Shown here: positions 7,816 to 13,729 of the stretch, piece by piece
Layout of the letters: each line of letters starts with the position of its first letter
Position numbering within the stretch: position 1 is the stretch's first letter
Assembly: GCA_002338605.1 (NCBI GenBank)
Contig: DDIP01000322.1
Coordinates: forward strand, 1-13,729
Length of the DNA stretch: 13,729 nucleotides
Direction: 5' to 3'
From: Proteobacteria bacterium UBA1847
GTDB lineage: Bacteria > Pseudomonadota > Gammaproteobacteria > Steroidobacterales > Woeseiaceae
Notes under the pieces: model-generated
Told to the model about the DNA's origin: nothing
The model's database searches: none
What the model saw: the letters and a program-made list of their open reading frames with translations, nothing else
Program-made: the position numbers and the translations under genes

Positions 7816-9355
7816 CTTTGTCCCGACTCTGATTGCTACGGTACTGGTCGCCGCCTGCTCGCCAGCGGTGCCCGACTACGATGTATTGATCGTAAACGGT
7901 ACCGTCTATGACGGTTCGCTGTCTGCTGCACATGTGACAAATATTGGTATTGTTGACGATCGCATCGTTTCGATGGCGGCATCGGCTACGGCCAGCGCCA
8001 AGACACGGATCGACGCAAGCGGCAAGATGGTTACGCCGGGTTTTATCGATCCGCACACGCACGCGAAGCAATTCCTGCTCAATCCAACCAGTAATTCAAA
8101 TCCCAATTATTTATTCCAGGGTGTCACGACGATATTCATTGGAAATGATGGTGGAGGCGTCCCGGACCGGGACGCGGTGATCCAAAAGCTGGAAAGCCAG
8201 GGCACGGGACCCAATGTTGCCTTCTTTGCAGGTCATGGCGCGATTCGGTCAATTGTAATGGGTATGGCCAATCGCGAGGCAAACAGCGAAGAAGTCGCGA
8301 CAATGCGGGATTTGCTGGTCGACGACATGGAGGCAGGAGCGTTTGGCCTCTCCAGCGGCCTCTACTATGCTCCCGGAAGTTTTGCGACGACCGACGAAGT
8401 GATCGCTCTGGCCAGGGTCGCCGCAACCTACGGCGGCGTCTACGATACTCATTTGCGATCGGAAGGAAGCTATGGCGATGGCCTGCTCGCCGCTGTCAGC
8501 GAAGCGATAGAAATCGCGCGCGCTGCAAACATTCCGTTGCACATTTCGCACATCAAGGCGCTGGGGCAGGACGTGTGGGGGCAGAGTGTCGATATCATTC
8601 GCCTGGTCGAACAAGGCCTCGAGTCCGGTGTCGACATCAGCGCCAACCAGTACCCGTGGAGAGCGTCGGGAACACGTTTCAGCAATGCCTTGATTCCACG
8701 TTGGGTGGTGGCCGACTCGGATGACAGGATGCGGGATCGATTGAGCGATCCCGGGCTTTCCGAACGTATTCGAATTGAAATGCAGGCGAACCTGCAGCGC
8801 CGCGGGGGACCGGATGCGATGCTGGTAACCGGTGCCGACAGCGAATTCGTTGGCATGACCCTCAGGGAGATTTCCGGCGTATTGGAGAAACCGCCGCTGG
8901 AAGCAGCCATTGATGTCGTATTGCAGGGTGACCCGTCGATTGCGTCGTTCGTCATGAATCCTGACGATATCCGGCGTCTCGCCGTGCAACCCTGGGTCAT
9001 GACCGGCTCGGACGGCGGTGCCGGGCATCCAAGACTTTACGGTACCTATCCGAAAGCGTTTCAGGACTTCGTTGTCGATGAAACATTGATGTCGCGCGAA
9101 CAATTTGTTCATCGCAGCAGCGGCCTGGTTGCCGAGACCTTCGGCCTGTGTGACCGTGGTTACTTGCGCGTAGGCTATATTGCTGACGTTGCAGTCATCG
9201 ATCCCGGATCTTTTATTGCCAGGGCCAGCTACGAGCAGCCAACTGAGCTCGCGACCGGAGTCGATCAATTACTTGTCAATGGTCTGCTGGCTATTGATGG
9301 TGCTTCGACACTGGCATTGCCCGGCCGCGTACTCAGGAAGACTCCGTGCAAATGA
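7802..9355 (+). CDS. D-aminoacylase-type amidohydrolase (N-acyl-D-amino-acid deacylase), lipoprotein
   Basis: A 517-residue amidohydrolase-superfamily enzyme. Relatives hydrolyse N-acyl-D-amino acids to D-amino acid plus fatty or acetic acid. Metal-site motifs are DPHTH (H85, H87), H217 in THLRSEG, H247 and H250 in HISHIKALG, and D404 in MTGSDGG. GAFGLSSGLYYAPG is typical of D-aminoacylases. The position that is a metal-binding Cys in the classical enzyme (GNCG) is Asp116 here (GNDG). The N-terminus has a signal and lipobox (LVAAC, then SP), so it is predicted to be lipid-anchored, whereas well-studied D-aminoacylases are cytosolic. The TTG start at 7802 is supported by GGAG 7 bases upstream and by the complete signal peptide; it overlaps the M14 gene by 14 bases, suggesting translational coupling. 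The product would feed the DadA-like enzyme. A related dipeptidase or hydantoinase-like activity remains possible. Confidence 0.85.
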   Translation: MLKSSFVPTLIATVLVAACSPAVPDYDVLIVNGTVYDGSLSAAHVTNIGIVDDRIVSMAASATASAKTRIDASGKMVTPGFIDPHTHAKQFLLNPTSNSNPNYLFQGVTTIFIGNDGGGVPDRDAVIQKLESQGTGPNVAFFAGHGAIRSIVMGMANREANSEEVATMRDLLVDDMEAGAFGLSSGLYYAPGSFATTDEVIALARVAATYGGVYDTHLRSEGSYGDGLLAAVSEAIEIARAANIPLHISHIKALGQDVWGQSVDIIRLVEQGLESGVDISANQYPWRASGTRFSNALIPRWVVADSDDRMRDRLSDPGLSERIRIEMQANLQRRGGPDAMLVTGADSEFVGMTLREISGVLEKPPLEAAIDVVLQGDPSIASFVMNPDDIRRLAVQPWVMTGSDGGAGHPRLYGTYPKAFQDFVVDETLMSREQFVHRSSGLVAETFGLCDRGYLRVGYIADVAVIDPGSFIARASYEQPTELATGVDQLLVNGLLAIDGASTLALPGRVLRKTPCK

Positions 9356-10863
9356 TCAATGGAAAATATTCGTGGCTCTGGCTCGTCGTCCTGTGCGCTG
9401 CGGTGCTTTGGCTGGCAAGCACGCTCGACCCGGCCATCGTGAAGAGTCAGGGTCATTACGGATTTCTCGCGCTCGTTCCTGCGCTCGCAACGCTTGGGAT
9501 CTGCTTTGCGACACGCAATGTCATTTTTGCACTGTTTATGGGCGTCGTGCTTGGCGGACTGGTCACGGGCCAGTTTAATGTCATACAGGAATTCCTGATT
9601 CCGAGCCTCGGCACCCGGCGCTTTGCAGAAATACTGCTGGTGTATTTGTGGGCCCTGGGCGGCTTGCTGGGTATCTGGAACCGGAATGGCGGTGCCTACG
9701 CTTTCGCTCAGTATATTTCTGACAAGCACGTCAATTCGCGGCGTTCGGCGCTGTTCTTTACCTGGTTGATGGGAATTATTTTTCATCAGGGTGGAACGAT
9801 CAGCACCGTGTTAACCGGAACCACAGTCCGTCCTGTGGCAGACCGCGAGAAAGTCGCTCACGAAGAACTCGCCTATGTCGTCGATTCCACCGCATCACCA
9901 GTCGCTACGATTATTCCATTCAATGTCTGGCCGGTGTACGTCGCCGGCCTGATCACGTTACCGTCGATGAGCCATTACATCGCCGATCGCGATGCAGCCG
10001 TCACGTTATTCCTGAAGGCCATTCCTTTCAATTTCTACGGTTGGCTCGCCGTCACATTTACACTGCTGTTTGCTCTCGACAAGTTGCCATGGGTGGGTCG
10101 ACGAATGCGTGCGGCGCGCCAACGTGCCGAAGAAACCGGCGAACTGGACGGTCCGGATGCGGAGCCAATGCTCTCAAAGGAACTGGTCGAACAAAACGTG
10201 CCGAAAGGCTACACGCCTTCGATGATCGATTTCTTTGTGCCAATCAGTATTCTTCTGGGGGTTTCTATCATTCCCTACCTGGTCGCCGGCCGGTTGATGG
10301 TCTTCGAGGCCTTCGGCCTCGCACTCATCGGCAGCATGTTGTCGTCGATTATTCGCGGCATGAGCGTTAGCGACGTATTCGACGGACTGATCGACGGCAT
10401 CAAGGGCGTTACCGTTGGCGCCATCATCCTGGCGCTTGCCGTTACGCTTGCGAAAGTGTCCGAGACCGTTGGCGCGTCCGCCTTTGTTATCGAGAACAGT
10501 ACGGCATTTTTCAACGCAGCACCGTACATCCTTCCGGGTGTACTGATGCTGGTCTGCATGCTGGTGTCATTTTCGGTCGGATCATCGTGGGGAACCTATG
10601 CCGTCGTGTTCCCGATCGCGCTTCCGCTGGCAATCGCGATTTCCCCGGACCCGATGTTTGTCACATTGAGTTTTGGCGCCATCATGGGCGGCGCCGTCTT
10701 CGGCGATCAGTGCTCACCGATCTCGGACACAACGATCCTGTCATCGCTGGCATGCGGAGCCGACCTGATGGACCATGTCTTCACCCAATTGCCGCTTGCG
10801 CTGACCGCGGCGGGTATTGCGATTGTCTTGTATACCGTCGGAGCGCTGTTCCTGTCGGTCTGA
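9346..10863 (+). CDS. NhaC-family Na+/H+ antiporter-like transporter
   Basis: A 505-residue inner-membrane protein with about 11-12 hydrophobic helices. Family hallmarks are TTVRPVADREKVAHEELAYV with STASPVATIIPFNVWP in the first half, and GSSWGTYAVVFPIALPLA plus VFGDQCSPISDTTILSS in the second. NhaC-family members exchange Na+ and H+, and some relatives couple ion gradients to organic acid or amino-acid movement. AGGAAG at 9335-9340 lies 5 bases before the GTG at 9346; an ATG at 9352 overlaps the previous stop as ATGA and is the alternative start. It is the last gene of the operon. The context suggests either import of the hydrolysis products or sodium/pH homeostasis linked to sodium-driven uptake; sequence alone does not decide. 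Confidence 0.85.
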   Translation: MQMINGKYSWLWLVVLCAAVLWLASTLDPAIVKSQGHYGFLALVPALATLGICFATRNVIFALFMGVVLGGLVTGQFNVIQEFLIPSLGTRRFAEILLVYLWALGGLLGIWNRNGGAYAFAQYISDKHVNSRRSALFFTWLMGIIFHQGGTISTVLTGTTVRPVADREKVAHEELAYVVDSTASPVATIIPFNVWPVYVAGLITLPSMSHYIADRDAAVTLFLKAIPFNFYGWLAVTFTLLFALDKLPWVGRRMRAARQRAEETGELDGPDAEPMLSKELVEQNVPKGYTPSMIDFFVPISILLGVSIIPYLVAGRLMVFEAFGLALIGSMLSSIIRGMSVSDVFDGLIDGIKGVTVGAIILALAVTLAKVSETVGASAFVIENSTAFFNAAPYILPGVLMLVCMLVSFSVGSSWGTYAVVFPIALPLAIAISPDPMFVTLSFGAIMGGAVFGDQCSPISDTTILSSLACGADLMDHVFTQLPLALTAAGIAIVLYTVGALFLSV

Positions 10864-10868
10864 TGTTA

Positions 10869-10874
10869 TATAAT
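10869..10874 (+). promoter_or_regulatory. Candidate -10 element for the cytochrome c gene
   Basis: A perfect TATAAT lies 5 bases after the stop of the NhaC-like gene and 63 bases before the TTG start at 10937. No good -35 hexamer is found 16-18 bases upstream, where the sequence reads CTGTTCC, so an activator would probably be needed if it is used. Placement in the only gap between the operon and the cytochrome gene supports it. Confidence 0.35.
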
Positions 10875-10875
10875 C

Positions 10876-10915
10876 GCCCGCCACTGTCGGGCAAAATGCC
10901 CGGCGACGCCTTTTT
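10876..10915 (+). other. Leader with mutually exclusive hairpins and a T-run
   Basis: GCCCG (10876-10880) can pair with CGGGC (10888-10892), or CGGGCA (10888-10893) can pair with TGCCCG (10897-10902) across an AAA loop; the two stems compete for the same bases. TTTTT follows at 10911-10915, eight bases after the second stem, too far for a classical intrinsic terminator. It could be a weak terminator of the upstream operon, an attenuator in the cytochrome leader, or chance in GC-rich DNA. Confidence 0.3.
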
Positions 10916-10936
10916 CACCCTTTCCGGAGCAATACC

Positions 10937-11449
10937 TTGAGTCGGGACCAGAAGTTTTTCGATATGTACTCCCTTGTCATCGGCGTGCTGGCGGCAATTG
11001 CGCTGGCGATTCTCGTCCTGACGATGAAAATGCAGGACCTGACGCAGGATGTTTATGTTCGCGATGCTGCAGAATACCAGCAGGCTGTCCTGAGTCGCAT
11101 ACAGCCGGTGGGCCAGGTGTACCTGCCGGGCGAACAGCACAGCGCCGCGGCGCCAACCGTCACCACACCAGCACAACCGGAGCCGGTTGCCACGGTCATG
11201 ACCGGGCCACAGGTCTATAACAGCGCCTGCAGTGCCTGCCATGGAGCGGGTATCGGCGGCGCTCCGGTTCTCGGCGACGCCGCGCAGTGGGTTGAACGTA
11301 TTTCGCAGGGAGACGAAACGCTTAAGCGACACGCGATCGAGGGTTTTACCGGTTCGGCCGGCTACATGCCGCCGAAAGGCGGACGCCTGGACCTGTCCGA
11401 TGCAGAAATCGAATCGGCCGTGGATTTCATGGTTGGCGAGGTCAACTAG
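10937..11449 (+). CDS. Membrane-anchored monoheme cytochrome c (c5-like)
   Basis: A 170-residue c-type cytochrome. One N-terminal helix (about residues 12-30, LVIGVLAAIALAILVL) anchors it. A Pro/Ala/Thr-rich linker (about 65-90) leads to a C-terminal class I domain with one heme site, CSACH (C98, C101, H102), and M144 in GYMPPKGG as the likely sixth ligand. DLSDAEIESAVDFM is the usual C-terminal helix of cytochromes c5. It should carry electrons on the periplasmic face between a bc1-type complex and terminal oxidases; the partner is unknown. The TTG start at 10937 has GGAG 8 bases upstream and gives the complete anchor. It is a single gene, convergent with comM, with 6 bases between the stops. 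Confidence 0.9.
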   Translation: MSRDQKFFDMYSLVIGVLAAIALAILVLTMKMQDLTQDVYVRDAAEYQQAVLSRIQPVGQVYLPGEQHSAAAPTVTTPAQPEPVATVMTGPQVYNSACSACHGAGIGGAPVLGDAAQWVERISQGDETLKRHAIEGFTGSAGYMPPKGGRLDLSDAEIESAVDFMVGEVN

Positions 11450-11455
11450 GCCGCG

Positions 11456-12958
11456 TCAGTTCTGCCGATCCAGGCAACGCAATGACAAAGCCTCCGCAAC
11501 ATGCGGGGGCTTTATTGTTTGTGCGCCGGACAAGTCGGCTATCGTACGCGCCACGCGCAATACCCGTTGATGTGCGCGCGCGGACAAATTGAAACGATCG
11601 GCCGCGTTTTCCAGCAACGCCCAACAACCGTCATCGGCATCGCAGGCGCTATCCAGTTCGTTGCCGTCAAGGCGCGCATTGCAGCTTGCACTGCGTTGAT
11701 GTTGCAGGTGCCATGCCGATTCGACTCGCCGTCGAACGTCTGCGCTCGATTCGGCCGCGGCCGGAGATTCCCTCAAAGTCGCGGTTGATGGCCGCAGCAC
11801 TTCGACGTGCAGATCAATACGGTCCAGCAACGGTCCCGAGATTTTTCGACGATATGCCGCAATCCTGTCGGCACTGCAGCGGCAGTCGGCGAATCGATCG
11901 CCGAGGTAGCCGCAGGGACAGGGGTTCATTGCGGCGATCAACTGGAAACGTGCCGGATACTCGGCCTGGCCTGCAGCACGCGAAATCGTAATGCAGCCTG
12001 TTTCAAGCGGCTCACGCAGCACTTCCAGCGCCCGCCGATTGAACTCAGGCAGCTCGTCAAGGAACAACACACCATTGTGTGCCCGCGAAATCTCGCCCGG
12101 GCTCGGGCCGCTTCCACCGCCCACCAGTGCCGCCGCCGATGCCGTGTGATGCGGACTGCGAAACGGTCGCTGTCGCCAGCCGTTAACGGCAACCGGCATG
12201 CCCAGGACCGAATCGATCGCGGCGGTCTGCAGGGCCTCGCGATCGCTCATTGTCGGCAGAATGCCCGGCAACCGACGCGCAAGCATGCTCTTGCCAGTAC
12301 CCGGTGGTCCGATCAGCAGCAGATTGTGTCCGCCAGCAGCGGCAATCTCGAGTGCCCTTTTTGCGTGCTGCTGGCCGCGGACATCACTGAGGTCGTTTGA
12401 CGTCGGATCGGCGACGGGCAACGTCGTTTTTTCTGTCGCTTCGATGACTTCACGACCGGCAAGGTGTGCGACGATCTCCGTCAATGACGATGCAGCAATG
12501 ACATTGCTGCACGCCAGAGCCGCTTCGGCTTCATTGTCCTTTGGCACGATCACGTGTCGCCCGGCCGCGTGTGCACTCAGTGCAGCAGGCAAGATTGCCG
12601 GTACCGCGCGCAGGTCCCCGTTGAGTGACAACTCGCCATACGCCTCAAACGTATTGAGTGCAGTTTTCGGGAACTGCTTCTTTGCCGCGAGAATGCCCAG
12701 CGCAATAGCGAGATCATAGCGTCCGCCGGATTTCTTCATTGCGGCAGGGCCAAGGCTGACCGTGATACGCTGCTGCGGAAATTCGAACCCGGAACTCAGC
12801 AGGGCGCCGCGAACCCGGTCCTTGCTCTCGCGGACCGCGGTCTCGGCCATGCCGACAATGGTGAATGCCGGCAATCCGCCCGAGAGGAAGACTTCGATCG
12901 TCACCGGCGGTGCATCCGTACCGTACTGTGCTCGACAATGCAGAATTGCGAGGCTCAT
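11456..12958 (-). CDS. comM: ComM/YifB-family Mg-chelatase-like AAA+ ATPase
   Basis: A 500-residue protein, close to the usual length (about 506 in E. coli). An N-terminal Lon-protease-fold (ChlI-like) domain (about 1-170, MSLAILHCRAQYG... SGGLPAFTIVG) is followed by a AAA+ module: Walker A GPPGTGKS (217-224), Walker B VLFLDELPEF (297-306), a four-Cys cluster (C347, C349, C359, C361) and an arginine at R380 in SGPLLDRID. The C-terminal Mg-chelatase domain ends ALSLRCLDRQN. ComM is a hexameric branch-migration helicase that helps integrate incoming DNA during natural transformation; YifB relatives also occur in species not known to be competent. GGAGGG sits upstream of the ATG. ubiK ends 37 bases upstream on the same strand, so the two are probably co-transcribed. 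Its 3' end contains the hairpin at 11487-11513. Confidence 0.95.
   Translation of the reverse strand: MSLAILHCRAQYGTDAPPVTIEVFLSGGLPAFTIVGMAETAVRESKDRVRGALLSSGFEFPQQRITVSLGPAAMKKSGGRYDLAIALGILAAKKQFPKTALNTFEAYGELSLNGDLRAVPAILPAALSAHAAGRHVIVPKDNEAEAALACSNVIAASSLTEIVAHLAGREVIEATEKTTLPVADPTSNDLSDVRGQQHAKRALEIAAAGGHNLLLIGPPGTGKSMLARRLPGILPTMSDREALQTAAIDSVLGMPVAVNGWRQRPFRSPHHTASAAALVGGGSGPSPGEISRAHNGVLFLDELPEFNRRALEVLREPLETGCITISRAAGQAEYPARFQLIAAMNPCPCGYLGDRFADCRCSADRIAAYRRKISGPLLDRIDLHVEVLRPSTATLRESPAAAESSADVRRRVESAWHLQHQRSASCNARLDGNELDSACDADDGCWALLENAADRFNLSARAHQRVLRVARTIADLSGAQTIKPPHVAEALSLRCLDRQN
11487..11520 (+). terminator. Intrinsic terminator of the cytochrome c gene, inside the comM 3' end
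   Basis: AAAGCCTCCGCA (11487-11498) and TGCGGGGGCTTT (11502-11513) form a 12-bp stem with one G-T wobble and a 3-base ACA loop, followed by ATTGTTT. It lies 38 bases after the cytochrome stop. The same bases encode residues near the ComM C-terminus on the other strand. The tail on the minus strand (GTCATT) is less T-rich, which favours plus-strand termination. Confidence 0.8.
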
Positions 12959-12995
12959 TCGCCGGGCCCTCCATGGCCGCCATGCGGGTTTTTCT

Positions 12996-13235
12996 CTAGG
13001 CTTTCTTCTCCAGTGCCTCGAGCTTGGCTTCCAGCGCCTCGAGTTTTTCGCGCGTGCGCGCGAGTACCGCCTCCTGCACCTCGAACTCTTCGCGCGTGAC
13101 CAGGTCCAGCTTGTTGAGCCCGCTTCTCAGCACATCGCGAAAATTCGACTCCATATCGTCACGCATCGACCGCAGTCCCTCCGGCACGGATTCCGCCAGT
13201 TTTTTCGCCAGGTTTTCGATGGATTCTTTCGTCAT
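12996..13235 (-). CDS. ubiK: Ubiquinone biosynthesis accessory factor UbiK (YqiC/BMFP family)
   Basis: A 79-residue protein beginning MTKESIENLAKKLAESVPEGL. The N-terminal half is an amphipathic helical region. The C-terminal half (about 45-79, REEFEVQEAVLARTREKLEALEAKLEALEKKA) is a strong coiled coil with heptad Leu. This is the BMFP/UbiK architecture; UbiK trimerises, binds lipid and assists the Ubi complex under aerobic conditions by working with UbiJ. The ATG at 13235 gives the usual length; the GTG at 13268 would add 11 residues not typical of the family. It lies directly upstream of comM on the same strand, an arrangement I recall from Pseudomonas. Its promoter must lie in the 246-bp space shared with the porin gene. 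Confidence 0.9.
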   Translation of the reverse strand: MTKESIENLAKKLAESVPEGLRSMRDDMESNFRDVLRSGLNKLDLVTREEFEVQEAVLARTREKLEALEAKLEALEKKA

Positions 13236-13309
13236 AGCCGATTGATACCTGAGCCGATTCGAAAACACCAGCTGCGTATCACTTCAACACCCGCAATTAT
13301 CGGTCTTGC

Positions 13310-13324
13310 TCACCGATCTGGTGC
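13310..13324. promoter_or_regulatory. NtrC-like binding site, distal
   Basis: TCACCG-ATC-TGGTGC matches the NtrC dyad GCACCA-N3-TGGTGC at 10 of 12 positions, with a perfect right half. Its centre is about 119 bases before the predicted sigma-54 start site. It is paired with the site at 13341-13355, 31 bp away. Confidence 0.6.
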
Positions 13325-13340
13325 GATGGCCGCGGCCGCC

Positions 13341-13355
13341 GCACCGCATTGGCGC
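13341..13355. promoter_or_regulatory. NtrC-like binding site, proximal
   Basis: GCACCG-CAT-TGGCGC matches the NtrC dyad at 10 of 12 positions and is itself nearly symmetric. Its centre is about 88 bases before the predicted start site. The 31-bp offset from the distal site is three helical turns, as at the enhancer of E. coli glnAp2 (about 32 bp). The AT-rich stretch 13380-13396 lies between it and the promoter and could be a bend or weak IHF site. Confidence 0.65.
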
Positions 13356-13409
13356 AAGCTCGCGACTGCGAAACTGGCAAATCATTGTTTATAAAAGGCT
13401 ATCCAATGC

Positions 13410-13425
13410 TGGCACGCATCCTGCT
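13410..13425 (+). promoter_or_regulatory. Sigma-54 (-24/-12) promoter of the porin gene
   Basis: TGGCACG-CATC-CTGCT matches the RpoN consensus TGGCACG-N4-TTGCW at all but one position. The invariant GG (13411-13412) and GC (13423-13424) are separated by exactly 10 bases. The start site would be near 13436, giving a leader of about 46 bases before the ATG at 13482. No other copy was noticed in the window, and this one lies in the expected intergenic place. Confidence 0.85.
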
Positions 13426-13481
13426 CTGTAGGTGATAACACGGCCAATGCGGCCACCAACCTAAAAATGGAGCAAGAACCA

Positions 13482-13729
13482 ATGAGAGCCAGACTGACCG
13501 CAGCATTTACCGCAGTCCTGTTGTCCGCCAGCGTTGCACATGCGGAACTTTCCGCCAACTTAGGCTTCGCCAGCGACTATTACTATCGCGGCATCCTTCA
13601 GGCCCCGTCCTCCGGCAGCGGAGGTCTCAACTATGAACAGGGTGGTTTTTACGCCGGAGCGTGGGCCGCTGACGTCAAGGACGGACTCGAGGTCGATGGG
13701 TACTTCGGCTACAGCGGAGAAGTCGGCGG
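13482..13729 (+). CDS. TorF-family putative porin, 3'-partial
   Basis: The first 82 codons of an outer-membrane protein, cut by the right edge. A signal peptide (MRARLTAAFTAVLLSASVAHA|E) is followed by LSANLGFASDYYYRGILQ and GGFYAGAWAADV...GLEVDGYFGYSGE, the opening strands of the TorF/Gcw_chp family (TIGR02001 type). These are small beta-barrel proteins, full length about 220-260 residues, of uncertain substrate. The ATG has GGAG (13469-13472) 9 bases upstream. The sigma-54 promoter and two NtrC-like sites upstream point to expression under nitrogen limitation. In related genomes such porins often precede glnK-amtB, which suggests a role in uptake of a nitrogen compound; that is inference. 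Confidence 0.85.
   Translation, partial: MRARLTAAFTAVLLSASVAHAELSANLGFASDYYYRGILQAPSSGSGGLNYEQGGFYAGAWAADVKDGLEVDGYFGYSGEVG

Noticed and set aside
8249..9268. 339-codon open frame on the minus strand
   Set aside because: It lies wholly inside the amidohydrolase gene, antisense, with no recognisable motifs; the plus-strand gene has full catalytic motifs.
10888..10915. Hairpin and T-run as a standard intrinsic terminator of the four-gene operon
   Set aside because: The stem is only 6 bp and the T-run begins 8 bases after it; kept as a leader feature instead.
11807..12400. 197-codon plus-strand open frame
   Set aside because: Antisense to the AAA+ core of comM, Arg/Ser-rich translation with no domain; a shadow.
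13296..13301. GATAAT on the minus strand as -10 of ubiK
   Set aside because: A 5/6 match but with no acceptable -35 at 16-18 bases; noted only because it would overlap the distal NtrC-like site.
12762..13394. 210-codon plus-strand open frame across comM, ubiK and the intergenic region
   Set aside because: It overlaps two recognisable genes on the other strand and the NtrC-like sites, and has no motif of its own.
13390..13395. TATAAA on the plus strand as a second, sigma-70 promoter for the porin
   Set aside because: The -35 position (TGCGAA, 17 bases upstream) is poor; AT-richness here is equally explained as a bendable region before the sigma-54 promoter.

Overview
The window looks like a chromosomal segment of a marine-type gammaproteobacterium. 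The evidence is the comM/ubiK pair, a DUF5062 protein, a membrane-anchored c5-like cytochrome, a TorF-type porin and moderately high GC with few gaps. Similar gene sets occur in Woeseia-like sediment bacteria, but that placement is an inference. There are ten CDSs, two of them cut by the window edges, and no rRNA, tRNA, CRISPR array or insertion sequence that I can see.

Layout from left to right. (1) At 1-1534 (+) lies the 3' part of a NorB-like heme-copper oxidase superfamily subunit, already open at base 1, followed by a small DUF5062 protein. (2) At 1546-5250 (-) is a 1234-residue exported protein: two related N-terminal modules, TPR-like repeats, DUF3857 and a transglutaminase-type Cys/His/Asp core. 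(3) At 5420-10863 (+) is a tight four-gene operon: DadA-like D-amino-acid dehydrogenase, M14 carboxypeptidase lipoprotein, D-aminoacylase-type amidohydrolase lipoprotein and NhaC-family transporter. Gaps and overlaps are 14 bases or less. I read it as a scavenging pathway for D-amino-acid-containing peptides or N-acyl-D-amino acids. (4) At 10937-11449 (+) is an anchored monoheme cytochrome c, convergent with (5) ubiK and comM at 11456-13235 (-). The cytochrome's terminator appears to lie inside the end of comM. (6) At 13482 to the right edge (+) is the start of a TorF-family porin gene.

Two signals stand out. The porin gene has a near-consensus sigma-54 -24/-12 promoter with two NtrC-like dyads upstream, 31 bp apart as at glnAp2, so nitrogen control is predicted and glnK-amtB are expected just beyond the right edge. 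The NorB-like protein keeps the two adjacent FeB histidines, one low-spin heme histidine and the high-spin heme histidine. In a by-eye alignment to canonical NorB it has Tyr for the third FeB histidine, Thr for the active-site Glu and Met for the second low-spin heme histidine. It may therefore not be an ordinary NO reductase.

Alignments were made by eye and from memory of the families; no searches were run.
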